64,000 nucleotides of DNA from Cupriavidus necator A5-1 (GCF_000744095.1 NZ_JQLI01000001.1:1240001-1304000), one strand, 5' to 3'. Counted from the first letter of the stretch, positions 8,416 through 18,148 are shown. The notes: generated by a model not told the origin, from the sequence alone. A program made the numbers and translations.

Positions 8416-9519
8416 TTAAAAGGAATGACGCACTCCGATAACGGCCCCTGCTTGGTTCTGTCCTGGATTTGCGTTGCCGAACGACTTCCCTGAGTCGAAA
8501 AAGCCAAGGTTGGCCGAGCCCTTGTTCTTCGTGTATCCCAGCGACGCGTATAGGTGAGTACGTTTGGAGAATGCATAGTCAGCATTCAGCGCGAACAACC
8601 AAGGGTCGCTACCCGTGTTCCTGAAGTCCTGGAAATAGGCAGCGCCAGCCAACGTGACGGCCGGCGTGACCTGCAAGTTGACGCCGGCCCAGTAGAGATT
8701 GGAGGCCTGGTTGCCGATACCCGGCGCCGCACCGGGCACGATGCCCCCGTCATACCCTCTCGCCCACCGATAGCCCGCGAAGAACTTGCCTGCGCCTACG
8801 GAATATGTCGCAGCCGTGGAGGCGCGTCTGACCTTCGCGTCCGGCGATTGAGTCAACGTTCCAGTGTTGATTTCGTCGTAGGCCGCGGCAACGCCGAATC
8901 GGCCGATGTCGTACGTGAGGTAGCCACCGTACTCGCGACCAAGCTTGGGATTGCCAGGTACCTCGCTCCCGTTGACGACGCTACTATCTGCACCGAAACT
9001 ATAGAAAGCCGAGGCTTTCAAGCCGCCAAATACCCCAACATACTTCACAGTGTTGTCGGCGCGTCCGACGAAAAAGGGGTCTTGGGTAAATACGGAGTAC
9101 TTTGTGGCTAGCGTCATCGGGTCGTAGTTGCCCACGAAGTCGAAGAATGCGTTCTGTTGGCGGCCCAAGAGAATGTTTCCCCAAGGCGCTTGCAGACCTA
9201 CATATGCCATCCGCCCAAAGAGCCGACCACCCTGACCAGATTTCCCGGTATCAGCGTCGAAGCCACTCTCCAAAACGAACACGCCTCGAAGGCCGCTTCC
9301 GAGGTCCTCCACACCGCGAAGGCCCCAGCGCGAACCGGCAATATTTCCTGACGTCAACCGATAGACGTTGTCGCCGTTCCCGGGCTGGTGATTGGCATAC
9401 TCGATGCCGGCATCCACCACGCCATAAAGAGTCACCGACGACTGGCCGAAGGCTGAGGCCGCCGTCAGGGACATTACTGCACCGAACAATGCTTGTTGTT
9501 GAAAGCCAATCCGTCTCAC
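8416..9519 (-). CDS. Gram-negative general porin
   Basis: The 367-residue outer-membrane porin has a signal peptide ending ASAFGQ and the mature start QSSVTLYGVVDAGIEY that is typical of Burkholderiales trimeric porins. It has repeated GSRWGLRGVEDLGSGL-type strands and a C-terminal phenylalanine (GVRHSF) needed for outer-membrane assembly. The start was set at GTG 9519 because GGAGGAG lies eight bases upstream; an earlier in-frame GTG would put that site inside the gene. It probably brings the pathway substrate into the periplasm for the Liv-type importer nearby. Confidence 0.88.
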   Translation of the reverse strand: MRRIGFQQQALFGAVMSLTAASAFGQSSVTLYGVVDAGIEYANHQPGNGDNVYRLTSGNIAGSRWGLRGVEDLGSGLRGVFVLESGFDADTGKSGQGGRLFGRMAYVGLQAPWGNILLGRQQNAFFDFVGNYDPMTLATKYSVFTQDPFFVGRADNTVKYVGVFGGLKASAFYSFGADSSVVNGSEVPGNPKLGREYGGYLTYDIGRFGVAAAYDEINTGTLTQSPDAKVRRASTAATYSVGAGKFFAGYRWARGYDGGIVPGAAPGIGNQASNLYWAGVNLQVTPAVTLAGAAYFQDFRNTGSDPWLFALNADYAFSKRTHLYASLGYTKNKGSANLGFFDSGKSFGNANPGQNQAGAVIGVRHSF

Positions 9520-9645
9520 AAGTTTCTCCTCCACTGCTCTCTTGGTAGTTACTACGATTAATCTTTGGACGAGTGATGCCCTGCAGACGACCTAGTCGTC
9601 CGCATACCAAAGCCTTGTCCTGTCTAAGAAAGGTGGTCCCTCTTG

Positions 9646-10827
9646 CTAGTGACCTTTGAGATGTGCGAGCCTGCCGTAAGCCATTGCTAGCACCGGTAGT
9701 GCGATGGCTGCCAGCTCGAACAGCGGCGCCTCGCCAAAGGAATCGACTACAACTGCGGCGATTGCCATTCCGATTGCCTGCCCGAAGAACAGACTCGCCG
9801 AAAACAGGCCCACGGCGGTTCCTCTCGCCTGTGGGACCATTTGCGTGGCTTGAGTCTGCAGCGTGTTATGAAGCATGTAGAAGCCCAGCCCCCCGAGGAA
9901 GCACCCGAGGAGGCTCCACTCCCAGCGCGAGCCGGTCGCAACGGTGGCAAAGCCCAACCCGAGAAAGACACCGCCCCAACTGGCCAAAGCGCGAATCGTG
10001 AGCCGCCGTATCAACACCCTGGAGACAAAGACGTAAGCGAGCCCTCCAGCTCCGTACATCGCCATCACGCCACCCGCCGCGCCCAAGCCAAGACCGAACT
10101 GCCTGTGCAGGTAAGCGGGTACGAACGCGAATCCCGCAAGCGTGAAAAGCCCTTCAATCGCCGTGATAAGCAGAATGATGCGCGCCCACGGCTCGCCGAG
10201 CACGGTTTGGATTTGTTTGGCGAAGCTAGCGTTGGCGGCCATATCCCGCGCCGCACGGGATGCCTGTCTATGCACCAGAAGGGCCGCCACGGCGAAGCCC
10301 GTGGCCAACACCCAGAAGACGGCGCGCCAGTCGATGGCTTCCGCAATAAGCCCTGACAACCACTGGCCTGCAATCAGCCCCCCGACTGTCGCGAACAGGT
10401 ATCGAGCCAGAACCTGCTGGCGGCCCTCAAACGGAACCGTGTCGCCAATCCTGGCCATGCTCATCGGGATAATCCCGGCAGCGGCGGCCCCAGACAGCCC
10501 CCGCGCCGCTGCCAGAGAAGTCATGGTAGGCGCAAGCGCCGCGAGGACATTCGCTATCGAACAAGCCGTCAACGCCACTGCAATGACACGCAGCTTTCCA
10601 AAGCGGTCGCCGAGCGGCCCATAGACCAGTTGAAGCAAACCATAGGCCAGCACAAACGCCGATATGGACTGCGCCGCGGCACCGACAGGCACCGAGAAGT
10701 CCGCCGCCAACGCAGGAAGCAGCGCGTCGCATGCTCGCATTGACGCCATACTCAATGCAGCAGCCACGCCCAGCGCCCCAAGTGCCACGGCATTCCCTGA
10801 AACAGCGGCTCCGGAAGAGATCATCAT
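9646..10827 (-). CDS. MFS transporter
   Basis: The 393-residue inner-membrane protein has about 12 hydrophobic segments and the major-facilitator loop motif GPLGDRFGKLR between TM2 and TM3. It resembles drug/organic-compound antiporters (Bcr/CflA- or arabinose-efflux-like), but the substrate is not apparent. ATG 10827 lies 16 bases after livF and has an AAGGCGGAG ribosome site, so it is probably the last gene of the liv operon. It may export a pathway intermediate or offer a second uptake route. Confidence 0.8.
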   Translation of the reverse strand: MMISSGAAVSGNAVALGALGVAAALSMASMRACDALLPALAADFSVPVGAAAQSISAFVLAYGLLQLVYGPLGDRFGKLRVIAVALTACSIANVLAALAPTMTSLAAARGLSGAAAAGIIPMSMARIGDTVPFEGRQQVLARYLFATVGGLIAGQWLSGLIAEAIDWRAVFWVLATGFAVAALLVHRQASRAARDMAANASFAKQIQTVLGEPWARIILLITAIEGLFTLAGFAFVPAYLHRQFGLGLGAAGGVMAMYGAGGLAYVFVSRVLIRRLTIRALASWGGVFLGLGFATVATGSRWEWSLLGCFLGGLGFYMLHNTLQTQATQMVPQARGTAVGLFSASLFFGQAIGMAIAAVVVDSFGEAPLFELAAIALPVLAMAYGRLAHLKGH

Positions 10828-10843
10828 TGCTCCGCCTTCCAGG

Positions 10844-11566
10844 TCAGCCGCCCAGGTAAGCCGCACGCACCTTCGGGTCATTGAGGAGCTGCTTTCCGGT
10901 GCCGGTCAGGATGACTTTTCCCGTCTCCAGTACATAGGCACTGTCTGCTGCCGACAGCGCGTTGCAGGCCATCTGCTCGACCAGAATGATAGAAAGCCCG
11001 GTGTCACGCAGCTTCAAAATCGTTTCGAAAATCTCCTCGATGATGAGCGGTGCGAGACCCAGTGAAGGCTCGTCCAACAACAGCAAACTGGGGTCACTCA
11101 TCAGGGCCCGGGAGATCGCCAGCATTTGCTGTTCACCGCCTGACATCGTTCCCGCATGCTGGTGCTGTCGCTCCTTCAAGCGCGGAAAGCGTTGGAACTC
11201 CCGCTCCAACCTCGCCGACAGGTCGCCTGGCGACAGGCTTCTGCAAAGCGCGCCGAGCAACAGATTGTCCCTGACAGACTGGTCAGGAAAGACACCACGC
11301 CCCTCAGGAGACAGAGCAATACCGAGCTTCACGCGTTCATGCGCAGGAGCATTTTCGATGCGCTGACCGTTGAATTCGATGCTTCCGGAGCGCACCCGCT
11401 CCACGCCCGCGATGCTCTTCAACACGGTGCTCTTGCCCGCGCCGTTTGCTCCGATAATGCTGACGACCTCGCCGCGACGGACTTCCAGGCTGACGCCCTT
11501 GACCGCCTCAATGGCACCGTAGGAGACTCGCACGCTGTCGAGTTTCAGGATGGAATCGTTACGCAT
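10844..11566 (-). CDS. livF: Branched-chain-type ABC importer ATPase LivF
   Basis: The 240-residue ATPase carries Walker A GANGAGKST, the signature MSGGEQQML, and Walker B LLLLDEPSLGLAP followed by the H-loop region. These are typical of LivF, one of the two ATPases of hydrophobic amino acid/aromatic acid (HAAT) importers. ATG 11566 lies inside the end of the LivM-LivG gene (8-base overlap), which indicates translational coupling. Such importers near catabolic genes often carry aromatic or alicyclic acids rather than leucine. Confidence 0.92.
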   Translation of the reverse strand: MRNDSILKLDSVRVSYGAIEAVKGVSLEVRRGEVVSIIGANGAGKSTVLKSIAGVERVRSGSIEFNGQRIENAPAHERVKLGIALSPEGRGVFPDQSVRDNLLLGALCRSLSPGDLSARLEREFQRFPRLKERQHQHAGTMSGGEQQMLAISRALMSDPSLLLLDEPSLGLAPLIIEEIFETILKLRDTGLSIILVEQMACNALSAADSAYVLETGKVILTGTGKQLLNDPKVRAAYLGG

Positions 11567-13337
11567 GGGCGACAGCTCCTGTTCCAAGGTAGGCTTCAAC
11601 CACCGCTTTGTTCGATTGAACTTCCGCGGGGGTTCCTTCAGCAATCTTGACGCCGTAATCGAGGACCACAATGTGGTGCGACACGCGCATCACCATGTCC
11701 ATGTGATGCTCGACCATAAGCATGGTGATGCCCTGGTTCTTAATCTTCACCAGGTAGTCACACAGTTCCGCCGTTTCCTGAGGGTTCAACCCTGCCGCAG
11801 GTTCATCGAGCAAGAGAAGCTGAGGCTCCGTTGCCAGTGCGCGTGCCAGTTCCACGCGACGCTGGAGTCCATAGGGAAGGCTTCCTGCGGGCGTGTCGCT
11901 TAGCTGGTCCAAATCGAGGAATTCCAGAATCGCTGTAGCGCGCTGCGCTGCGTCCGCTTCTTCGCGCCTGGCGTTCGGAAGTCCGAGCAGGGACGACCAG
12001 AAACCATTGGCCATGCGGCTGTGCCGGCCCACCAGCACGTTGTCAAGAACAGACAGCTCACCGAAGAGGCGCAGGTTCTGAAAGGTCCGACCCACGCCCA
12101 TGGTGCAGATGTCGTGGGGGCGACGACCAACGATGTCAGTGCCGTTCAGCTGGATGCTGCCCTCATCGGGACAGATAAGTCCGCTTAGCATATTAATCAT
12201 GGTGCTCTTGCCCGCACCGTTCGGACCGATAAGCGCGTTGATTTCGCCGCTACACAGGCTGAACGACACGTCCTTGGCCGGCTTCACACCGCCAAATGCC
12301 TTACTAACACCACGCACAGCAAGCATCGACCCGTCTGCCTGCGCCCCACGTCGGCCTGCCGAAAAGATTGGCGTGACGCTGTGGCGGGCGGCCCCTTTGA
12401 CAGCCTTCGAGCTTCCCCGGCGAGACTGGAATAACCCCATCACACCGTTCGGCATCACGTAGAGGGCAAAGAGCAACAGCAGGCCATAAATCAAATGCTG
12501 AACGAAGGGCCAGCGACTCAGGAGCGCATCGACAAGCGTCAGCACAATCGCACCCACCAGCGGGCCCATCGACGAACCTGCCCCGCCGAACAGCACCAGG
12601 AGCAAGATGAAGATGGAAAGATGGAAGCTGATGAAGTCTGAATTGATGTACTGGTTCTGCTGAGCAACCAGTGCTCCCGCTATGCCGCAGCACACCGCAG
12701 CGATGACGAAGGCCAGGACCTTGGCTCGGTACACACGCACGCCCACAGACGATGACGCAATTTCATCAGCCTGGAGGGAAAGGAACGCGCGACCGAATCG
12801 GCTCGCCAGCAACGAGCGAAGCAGAAGATGTATCGCTACAGCGAGGGCAACGCCGAAGATGACCCACTGAATGCTGCTGAACGCGGTGCCTTGCCAGGTC
12901 AGGGCGCCAATTCCGTAGATACCCTGCGCGCCACCGAATACTTCGGTCCATTCGGTAACCAGCTTCTCGACAACGATGCCAAACGCGAGCGTGACCATGG
13001 CCAGGTACGGCCCCTTCACGCGAAGAGACGGCAAGGCAATCAGGACGCCAAAAGCGCCGGAGATGACCGCTGCCAGCGCAAATGCCAGCCAAGGATTCAC
13101 GCCATACTTCGACGTCAGTAGCGCCGCTGAGTAAGCGCCGGCGGCGAACAGACCCGCTTGCCCCAGCGATTTCAGGCCGGCAAAGCCCACCAGCACGTTC
13201 ATGCCGGCCGCACAGATGTAGTAGACGCACATCATGAACATGATGCGCAGATAGTAGTCATTGCCTAGGGCCACCGCGGTTCCGATGAAAGCCGCGGCCA
13301 CAACGCCGACAAGAGCGAAATGAGCAGGTGCTTTCAT
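11559..13337 (-). CDS. LivM-LivG fusion: permease plus ATPase
   Basis: The 592-residue protein joins a LivM-type permease (about residues 1-320, with MNVLVGFAGLKSLGQAG and multiple membrane segments) to a LivG-type ATPase (about 338-592). The ATPase has GPNGAGKST, LPYGLQRRVELARAL and LLLLDEPAAGLNP. LivM-LivG fusions are known in Burkholderiales. The ATG at 13337 overlaps the stop of the preceding gene as ATGA, a four-base overlap typical of coupled translation. It forms half of the membrane channel and half of the ATPase pair of the importer. Confidence 0.9.
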   Translation of the reverse strand: MKAPAHFALVGVVAAAFIGTAVALGNDYYLRIMFMMCVYYICAAGMNVLVGFAGLKSLGQAGLFAAGAYSAALLTSKYGVNPWLAFALAAVISGAFGVLIALPSLRVKGPYLAMVTLAFGIVVEKLVTEWTEVFGGAQGIYGIGALTWQGTAFSSIQWVIFGVALAVAIHLLLRSLLASRFGRAFLSLQADEIASSSVGVRVYRAKVLAFVIAAVCCGIAGALVAQQNQYINSDFISFHLSIFILLLVLFGGAGSSMGPLVGAIVLTLVDALLSRWPFVQHLIYGLLLLFALYVMPNGVMGLFQSRRGSSKAVKGAARHSVTPIFSAGRRGAQADGSMLAVRGVSKAFGGVKPAKDVSFSLCSGEINALIGPNGAGKSTMINMLSGLICPDEGSIQLNGTDIVGRRPHDICTMGVGRTFQNLRLFGELSVLDNVLVGRHSRMANGFWSSLLGLPNARREEADAAQRATAILEFLDLDQLSDTPAGSLPYGLQRRVELARALATEPQLLLLDEPAAGLNPQETAELCDYLVKIKNQGITMLMVEHHMDMVMRVSHHIVVLDYGVKIAEGTPAEVQSNKAVVEAYLGTGAVAHA

Positions 13338-15505
13338 ACCTTCTCCACAGTGCGGAAGCCAAAGAGACCGTTCGGTCGGAATGCGAGAACAAGAATCACG
13401 AGAGCAAAGACTGCCACCTCCCGCCACTGCGCCTGCCAGAGGTTGATAAGCTGTTCAAGAACGCCGAGCACGAAACCGCCGATAACGCAGCCACGCGGAT
13501 TGTTCAGCCCGCCCACCATCGCAGCGGAGAAGCCCTTCAGGCCGACCGCGATACCCATAAAGAGCGAGGCTTGGGCAATGGGCGCCAAAAGAAACCCGGA
13601 GAGTCCGGCGAGAGCCGAACTCACCAGGAAAGCACCAATCATTACCGCGTTGACGTTGATACCCATCAAAGATGCCACCGTCGGGCTGTGAGCCACGGCG
13701 CGCATCTTCTTGCCGAGCATGGTCTTGCGCATGCTCCAATCCAGCGCGTACATCACGAGCACAGACACCACCAAGATGAGAATTTCTTGGGGACGAATGC
13801 CGACCCCAAAGACCCGAATGACCTCGTCACCAAGCGGGCTCGGCACCACGATGGGCTTCGGGCCCCAGATAGCAAGGCCTATGCTCTGCAATACGATGCC
13901 GAAGCCGAGTGTGCTCATTACCCAGTTCATACCCGGCTTACCCGAGAACGGCTTGATTCCAAGCAGGTACATGAGATACCCGAGCAGTGCGGCAACGACG
14001 AGGACCACCAAGAGGGCAATCAGCTGCATTCCTGCATTTGGCATCAAGGTCTGGAAGGAACTCGATGTCATGGGTAGTCCTACCAGCAGAAGCAGTACGC
14101 TGACGCCCGCAAAGGAACCCGCGGAGACAAAGTCACCATGCGAGAAATTGAGTGTCTTTGTGGTGGTGAAGGTGACGCTGAATCCCATAGCTACCAGGCC
14201 ATAAGCGGCTCCGACAGCCAGGCCGGCGAAGAGCGCCTGCAACAGGCTAGTCAATGCCGTGCCGCCTCCGATGGCTGCTACGGGAGACAGTGTCGCCGTG
14301 CCTTTCGCGACTTGACCTTCATAATCAGCCTTCGTGAGGCTGGCGATGACAGCGTCGGAGTAAGGGAGCAGCTTGCCGCCCTTCCACTTGGTCCACACCA
14401 GGTCGTCGGCCACGATTGCCTCGTGCTTGGCCGCTGTGAAGGGATGCACATACGACTTCATGACGCCTTGAACCGGCTTGCGCAGGTTTTCGAGCGCGTC
14501 TTTCACCTTAGCGCCGTCCGTCGAGCCGGCCTGTTCAATGGCAGCGGCAAGCAGCAGGACCGCGTCGTAGCCATGTGCCGCAAAGGGAAAAGCGCTCGGC
14601 GCCTTCATGTCCGCGGCGATCCTGTCAAAGAGAGATTGTTGCCTGGGATTGCGATTGTCAGTAAGGGTCCGCATGAATATCGGCTTTTCTGCATGGACCG
14701 GACCGGCGGCATCAAGGAAGGATTGATTGTCTGCAGCCCACGAAGACAGCAAGAGCGGGTAATACCCGATCTTCTCCATGCTGCGGACGAGCTGGGCGAT
14801 TGGCGTCGATTGGGCCCACACCACGATGGTGTCGACATTGGCCGCCCTGAGTTTGTTCAGCTGCGAGGTCATGTCGGTGTCGCTGACACCGAAACGCTCG
14901 ACGGCAACCGGCTGCACACCTTGGGCAGCTCCCAGCTCCTGAAGGTCCTTGAGTCCCCCTTGGCCATACCCGGTGGTCTCAGCCATAAACCCTACACGCT
15001 TCGAAGTGGGATTCTTCCGCAGATAGGCCAGCAGGCCCTTGATTTGCTCTTTGTCCACCATGGAGACACGGAACATATAGTTCTCGGCCCCGGAAGGACT
15101 TGTGATGGTGGTACCCGACGCAATCGTGGTAACAACCGGAATCTTCCGTTGATTAGGAATGTGTTTCCACGCAAGCGCGTTGCCCGAGTTCGTCGGCCCA
15201 AGAATGGCGACAACGCGCTCGCTGTCGATAAGTTCGCTCATGTTCTGGATAGAGCGCGGCGGTTGCGACGTGTCATCGCGCACAACGAGCTCCAGGGGAC
15301 GTCCCAGAACGCCTCCGGCTGCGTTGATATCCTTGATCGCAGCGCGCATTCCCAGCACGCTTGCCTGCCCGCTTTGCGCGGAAGGGGAAGCCGATAGGTC
15401 CCCATTGAAGCCCAGTCGGATATTCTGCGCATTTGCGGGGGCATAGGTCGTGCAAAGGACGGCCGCAAGTGCAAACGCGCAGCTTATGAGGCGACGGATA
15501 GACAT
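13334..15505 (-). CDS. LivK-LivH fusion: binding protein plus permease
   Basis: One 723-residue frame encodes two normally separate importer subunits. Residues 1-416 are a secreted HAAT-type binding protein: a signal peptide ending ANA, then NIRLGFNGDLSASPSAQSGQ and ILGPTNSGNALAW. Residues 417-723 are a complete LivH permease starting at LTSLLQALFAGLAVGAAYGL. No stop codon separates them. At the junction a TTG codon (14254) at the exact place where LivH proteins start is preceded by GGAGG at 14265-14269. Free LivH could therefore also be made by internal initiation. As a fusion, the binding domain would be tethered to the channel on the periplasmic side. Confidence 0.88.
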   Translation of the reverse strand: MSIRRLISCAFALAAVLCTTYAPANAQNIRLGFNGDLSASPSAQSGQASVLGMRAAIKDINAAGGVLGRPLELVVRDDTSQPPRSIQNMSELIDSERVVAILGPTNSGNALAWKHIPNQRKIPVVTTIASGTTITSPSGAENYMFRVSMVDKEQIKGLLAYLRKNPTSKRVGFMAETTGYGQGGLKDLQELGAAQGVQPVAVERFGVSDTDMTSQLNKLRAANVDTIVVWAQSTPIAQLVRSMEKIGYYPLLLSSWAADNQSFLDAAGPVHAEKPIFMRTLTDNRNPRQQSLFDRIAADMKAPSAFPFAAHGYDAVLLLAAAIEQAGSTDGAKVKDALENLRKPVQGVMKSYVHPFTAAKHEAIVADDLVWTKWKGGKLLPYSDAVIASLTKADYEGQVAKGTATLSPVAAIGGGTALTSLLQALFAGLAVGAAYGLVAMGFSVTFTTTKTLNFSHGDFVSAGSFAGVSVLLLLVGLPMTSSSFQTLMPNAGMQLIALLVVLVVAALLGYLMYLLGIKPFSGKPGMNWVMSTLGFGIVLQSIGLAIWGPKPIVVPSPLGDEVIRVFGVGIRPQEILILVVSVLVMYALDWSMRKTMLGKKMRAVAHSPTVASLMGINVNAVMIGAFLVSSALAGLSGFLLAPIAQASLFMGIAVGLKGFSAAMVGGLNNPRGCVIGGFVLGVLEQLINLWQAQWREVAVFALVILVLAFRPNGLFGFRTVEKV

Positions 15506-15526
15506 ATTGTCTCCATTGATGTGAGT

Positions 15527-15555
15527 GAGGCGGCGGCATTAATCCCGGCCGCCTC
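15527..15555. promoter_or_regulatory. Hairpin between the SDR gene and livKH
   Basis: An 8-bp stem GAGGCGGC / GCCGCCTC with a 13-base loop lies between the stop of the SDR gene and the start of livKH. It has no T-run on the minus strand, so it may be a weak terminator, an attenuator or an mRNA stability element. Confidence 0.4.
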
Positions 15556-15599
15556 GTTGGCGCTCTCAGGCGCCTCGTCAACTTTTCACACTGACAGAA

Positions 15600-16379
15600 C
15601 TAGATGGCGAGGAAGCCTCCATCGACCGGAAGCGTTACGCCGGTGACATAGGACGACATCGCAGACGCTAGGAAAACCACCGGGCCTACGAGCTCTTGCG
15701 GCTGTCCGACACGCCCCATGGGGATACGTGCCATGAAGCGCTGCAGTCGTTCAGGCTCTCTCCGGGTGAACTCACTCATCGCTGTTTCGATAACACCCGG
15801 CGCGATGGCATTCACGCGCACGCCGTCAAGTGCCAGCTCCGCGGCAAGCGATTGCGTGAAGAGCTTGATGGCACCTTTGGTTGGCGCATAGGCCAAAGGC
15901 CCGGCCTGGCCAGCGAAGGACGCAATGGACGCAACATTGATGATGCTGCCGCGCGTTTCCCGAATGGACGGCAGGAACGCGTAGGAAACATTGAACGTAC
16001 CCTGCACGTTCACATCGAAGGTCTTCTTCCAGTTCGCTTCCGCTCGCTCGCTATCGATTCCTTCGCGAATCAGTATCCCGGCGTTGTTCACCAGAATGTC
16101 GACTCCGCCGACCTCCTGAGAAACTGCCAGCGCTACGGCCTTGCATGCTTGTGCGTCGGTCACGTCCAATGCATATGCCCATACTTCAGCGCCTTCCGCT
16201 GCGACCAGCCCCACAGTCTCGGAGAGCGTTTGAGGATTCATGTCCGTCGCGACGATTCGCGCACCGCAGCTCGCGAGGCCGGTGGCCAGTGCACGCCCGT
16301 TGCCCTGGCCCGCGCCAGTGATTACCGCGGTCTTTCCATGGAGCGATACCTGGGCGGCAACCGAGTTGAACTTTGTCAT
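15600..16379 (-). CDS. Short-chain dehydrogenase/reductase (copy 1)
   Basis: The 259-residue classical SDR has the cofactor motif TGAGQGNGRA, NNAG, the catalytic Ser region NVASIAS and Y-A-P-T-K. It ends with the VTLPVDGG block. The Asn in GQGNGRA, where most SDRs have Ile, is shared with its paralogue at 46825-47586. It likely interconverts an alcohol and a ketone with NAD(P)H. ATG 16379 has AGGAGA upstream; an adjacent TTG is less likely. It begins 17 bases after the flavoprotein gene, so both sit in one operon transcribed away from the IclR gene. Confidence 0.88.
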   Translation of the reverse strand: MTKFNSVAAQVSLHGKTAVITGAGQGNGRALATGLASCGARIVATDMNPQTLSETVGLVAAEGAEVWAYALDVTDAQACKAVALAVSQEVGGVDILVNNAGILIREGIDSERAEANWKKTFDVNVQGTFNVSYAFLPSIRETRGSIINVASIASFAGQAGPLAYAPTKGAIKLFTQSLAAELALDGVRVNAIAPGVIETAMSEFTRREPERLQRFMARIPMGRVGQPQELVGPVVFLASAMSSYVTGVTLPVDGGFLAI

Positions 16380-16396
16380 CAAGGTCTCCTTCGTTC

Positions 16397-18148
16397 TTAT
16401 GCAGCCCGTGGCTGTGCCAAGGTGCTCTTGTTGGCGTTCGAGCGTTCGCCGTTACGGGCTGCCGCAAGATGCTGACCTGCGACGTAGCCGAAAGTAAGGG
16501 CCGGCCCGAGAGTGATACCGGCACCCGGATAGTTACCGCCCATGATGCTGGAGATGTCGTTGCCCACTGCATATAGACCAGGGATGGTCTTGCGGTCACG
16601 GGTTAGAACCTGCGAATTCTCGTTCGTCACCAATCCTGCGAACGTACCGATGTCGCCGACAACCAGCTTGATGGCATAGTAGGGCCCGCTCTCGATGGGG
16701 GCTACGCAAGGATTGGGCCTATGCAGAGCATCGCCCTGATACCGGTTGTACGCCTTGCTTCCCTTGCCGAATTCAGGGTCTTCGCCACGGACAGCATGGA
16801 CATTGAACTTCGACACCGTCTCTTGCAGTGCTTGGGCGGCCACGCCAATAGCAGAGGCCAGTTCAGCAAGCGTCTTGCCACGCTTGAGATAGCCATTGCG
16901 GATGTATTTTCCGATGGGCATCGGCGACGGTGGCACGCAGCCCAGTCCATAGGTGCGCAACGTCTGGTGGTTACAAATCAGCCAGGAGGACACTTCCTTT
17001 TCGCCCTTCGAGGCCTTCACCATGTCCTGGATGAAGTCGTGGTACGAATTGCCCTCGTTAGTGAAGCGCCGCCCTCGTTGACTCACAGCAATCACACCAG
17101 GCTTCGCACGGTCGATGAAGTGCGGCATGACGCCCTTGGAACCGTCTGAACGCGTGGTAACGGACGCGGGCACCCATGCAGCAGCATGGGGGATGGAGCC
17201 ATCCACCCAACCGCCAGCGGATTCGCCGAGCCGCAGTCCGTCGCCGGTGTTGGCTTGCGGCGACGGGCTGAAGTGCTCCCGCCCTGTCGGCGCATGCGGA
17301 AACAGCGCTTTGCGGCGTTCGATGTCATGCGGGAAGCCACCGCAAGCGAGGACGACGCCTTGACGGGCAACGATTTCGACCCGCTGACCCTCACGTTCCA
17401 CAACCGCTCCAGTGATGCGGTCTCCCGTGGCGACCAGCTTACGAGCCGTCGTCGAAAGCCAAACTGGAATGCCGAGGTCTGCCGCAGCCTTGTGCAGCCG
17501 GCCAGCCAGCGCATTCCCGTTGGTCAGCGTCATGCCGCGACCGTACCGGGCTACGTCGAGAAAGTGACGGGACAAACGTTTCGTAACGTAGACAAAGGAC
17601 TCCAGCGAACGGAACACGCGCATGAAGTGCCAAATCTCCTTGCCCGAGCCAAGCATCATTCCGAACACGGTGAGTTCGGGGAGCGGAGGCGCAAGGTTCT
17701 TGATGAGCGGGCCGAGCTCCCGTCCATCAAATGGGCGCGCCACCATCGAACGCCCTCCTTGTACGCCTCCGCGTGCTTCTGCATGGTAGTCCGGGAAAAC
17801 CGGCGGCATGTCGAACTTGACCGCGGTCTTTGACGTAAAGAAGTCAACCGCTTTGGGACCGTTCTCAACGAAAGCGCTGACGCGCGCCTCGTCATAGTGC
17901 GTCGTCGCTTCGTGCTTCAAATAGGTCTTCGCCGCATCGGGGGCCTCATGGATGCCCTGCTGTTTCGCCAGCGACGTACCAGGAATCCACAGCCAACCGC
18001 CTGACCGTGCGGTCGTGCCCCCGAATTTGGGCTCCTTTTCGATTACCAGAACCTTCAAGCCCTCATACGCGGCAGTGACGGCCGAGGCCATTCCCGAAGC
18101 GCCTGAGCCGATGACCAATACGTCACATTCGAAAATCTCTTTGTCCAC
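16397..18148 (-). CDS. FAD-dependent dehydrogenase, 3-ketosteroid-Delta1-dehydrogenase-like (copy 1)
   Basis: The 583-residue flavoprotein belongs to the FAD_binding_2 family. It has GSGASG at residues 14-19, the GGTTARSGGWLWIP segment, and the C-terminal PGLYAVGNDISSIMGGNYPGAG...GPALTFGYVAG region. These resemble 3-oxosteroid 1-dehydrogenases, which place a double bond next to a ring ketone. GTG 18148 was chosen because GAGGAG lies six bases upstream, while the ATG 18 bases earlier has no ribosome site. No other steroid genes are nearby, so the true substrate may be another cyclic ketone. A divergent IclR gene probably regulates it. Confidence 0.85.
   Translation of the reverse strand: MDKEIFECDVLVIGSGASGMASAVTAAYEGLKVLVIEKEPKFGGTTARSGGWLWIPGTSLAKQQGIHEAPDAAKTYLKHEATTHYDEARVSAFVENGPKAVDFFTSKTAVKFDMPPVFPDYHAEARGGVQGGRSMVARPFDGRELGPLIKNLAPPLPELTVFGMMLGSGKEIWHFMRVFRSLESFVYVTKRLSRHFLDVARYGRGMTLTNGNALAGRLHKAAADLGIPVWLSTTARKLVATGDRITGAVVEREGQRVEIVARQGVVLACGGFPHDIERRKALFPHAPTGREHFSPSPQANTGDGLRLGESAGGWVDGSIPHAAAWVPASVTTRSDGSKGVMPHFIDRAKPGVIAVSQRGRRFTNEGNSYHDFIQDMVKASKGEKEVSSWLICNHQTLRTYGLGCVPPSPMPIGKYIRNGYLKRGKTLAELASAIGVAAQALQETVSKFNVHAVRGEDPEFGKGSKAYNRYQGDALHRPNPCVAPIESGPYYAIKLVVGDIGTFAGLVTNENSQVLTRDRKTIPGLYAVGNDISSIMGGNYPGAGITLGPALTFGYVAGQHLAAARNGERSNANKSTLAQPRAA

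Noticed and set aside
14138..15397. Plus-strand open frame of 419 codons opposite livKH
   Set aside because: It is a shadow frame with no start signal; the minus-strand fusion has strong family matches throughout.
16397..18148. Naming the gene kstD and the island a steroid cluster
   Set aside because: The flavoprotein family is broad and none of the steroid ring-cleavage genes is present in the window.
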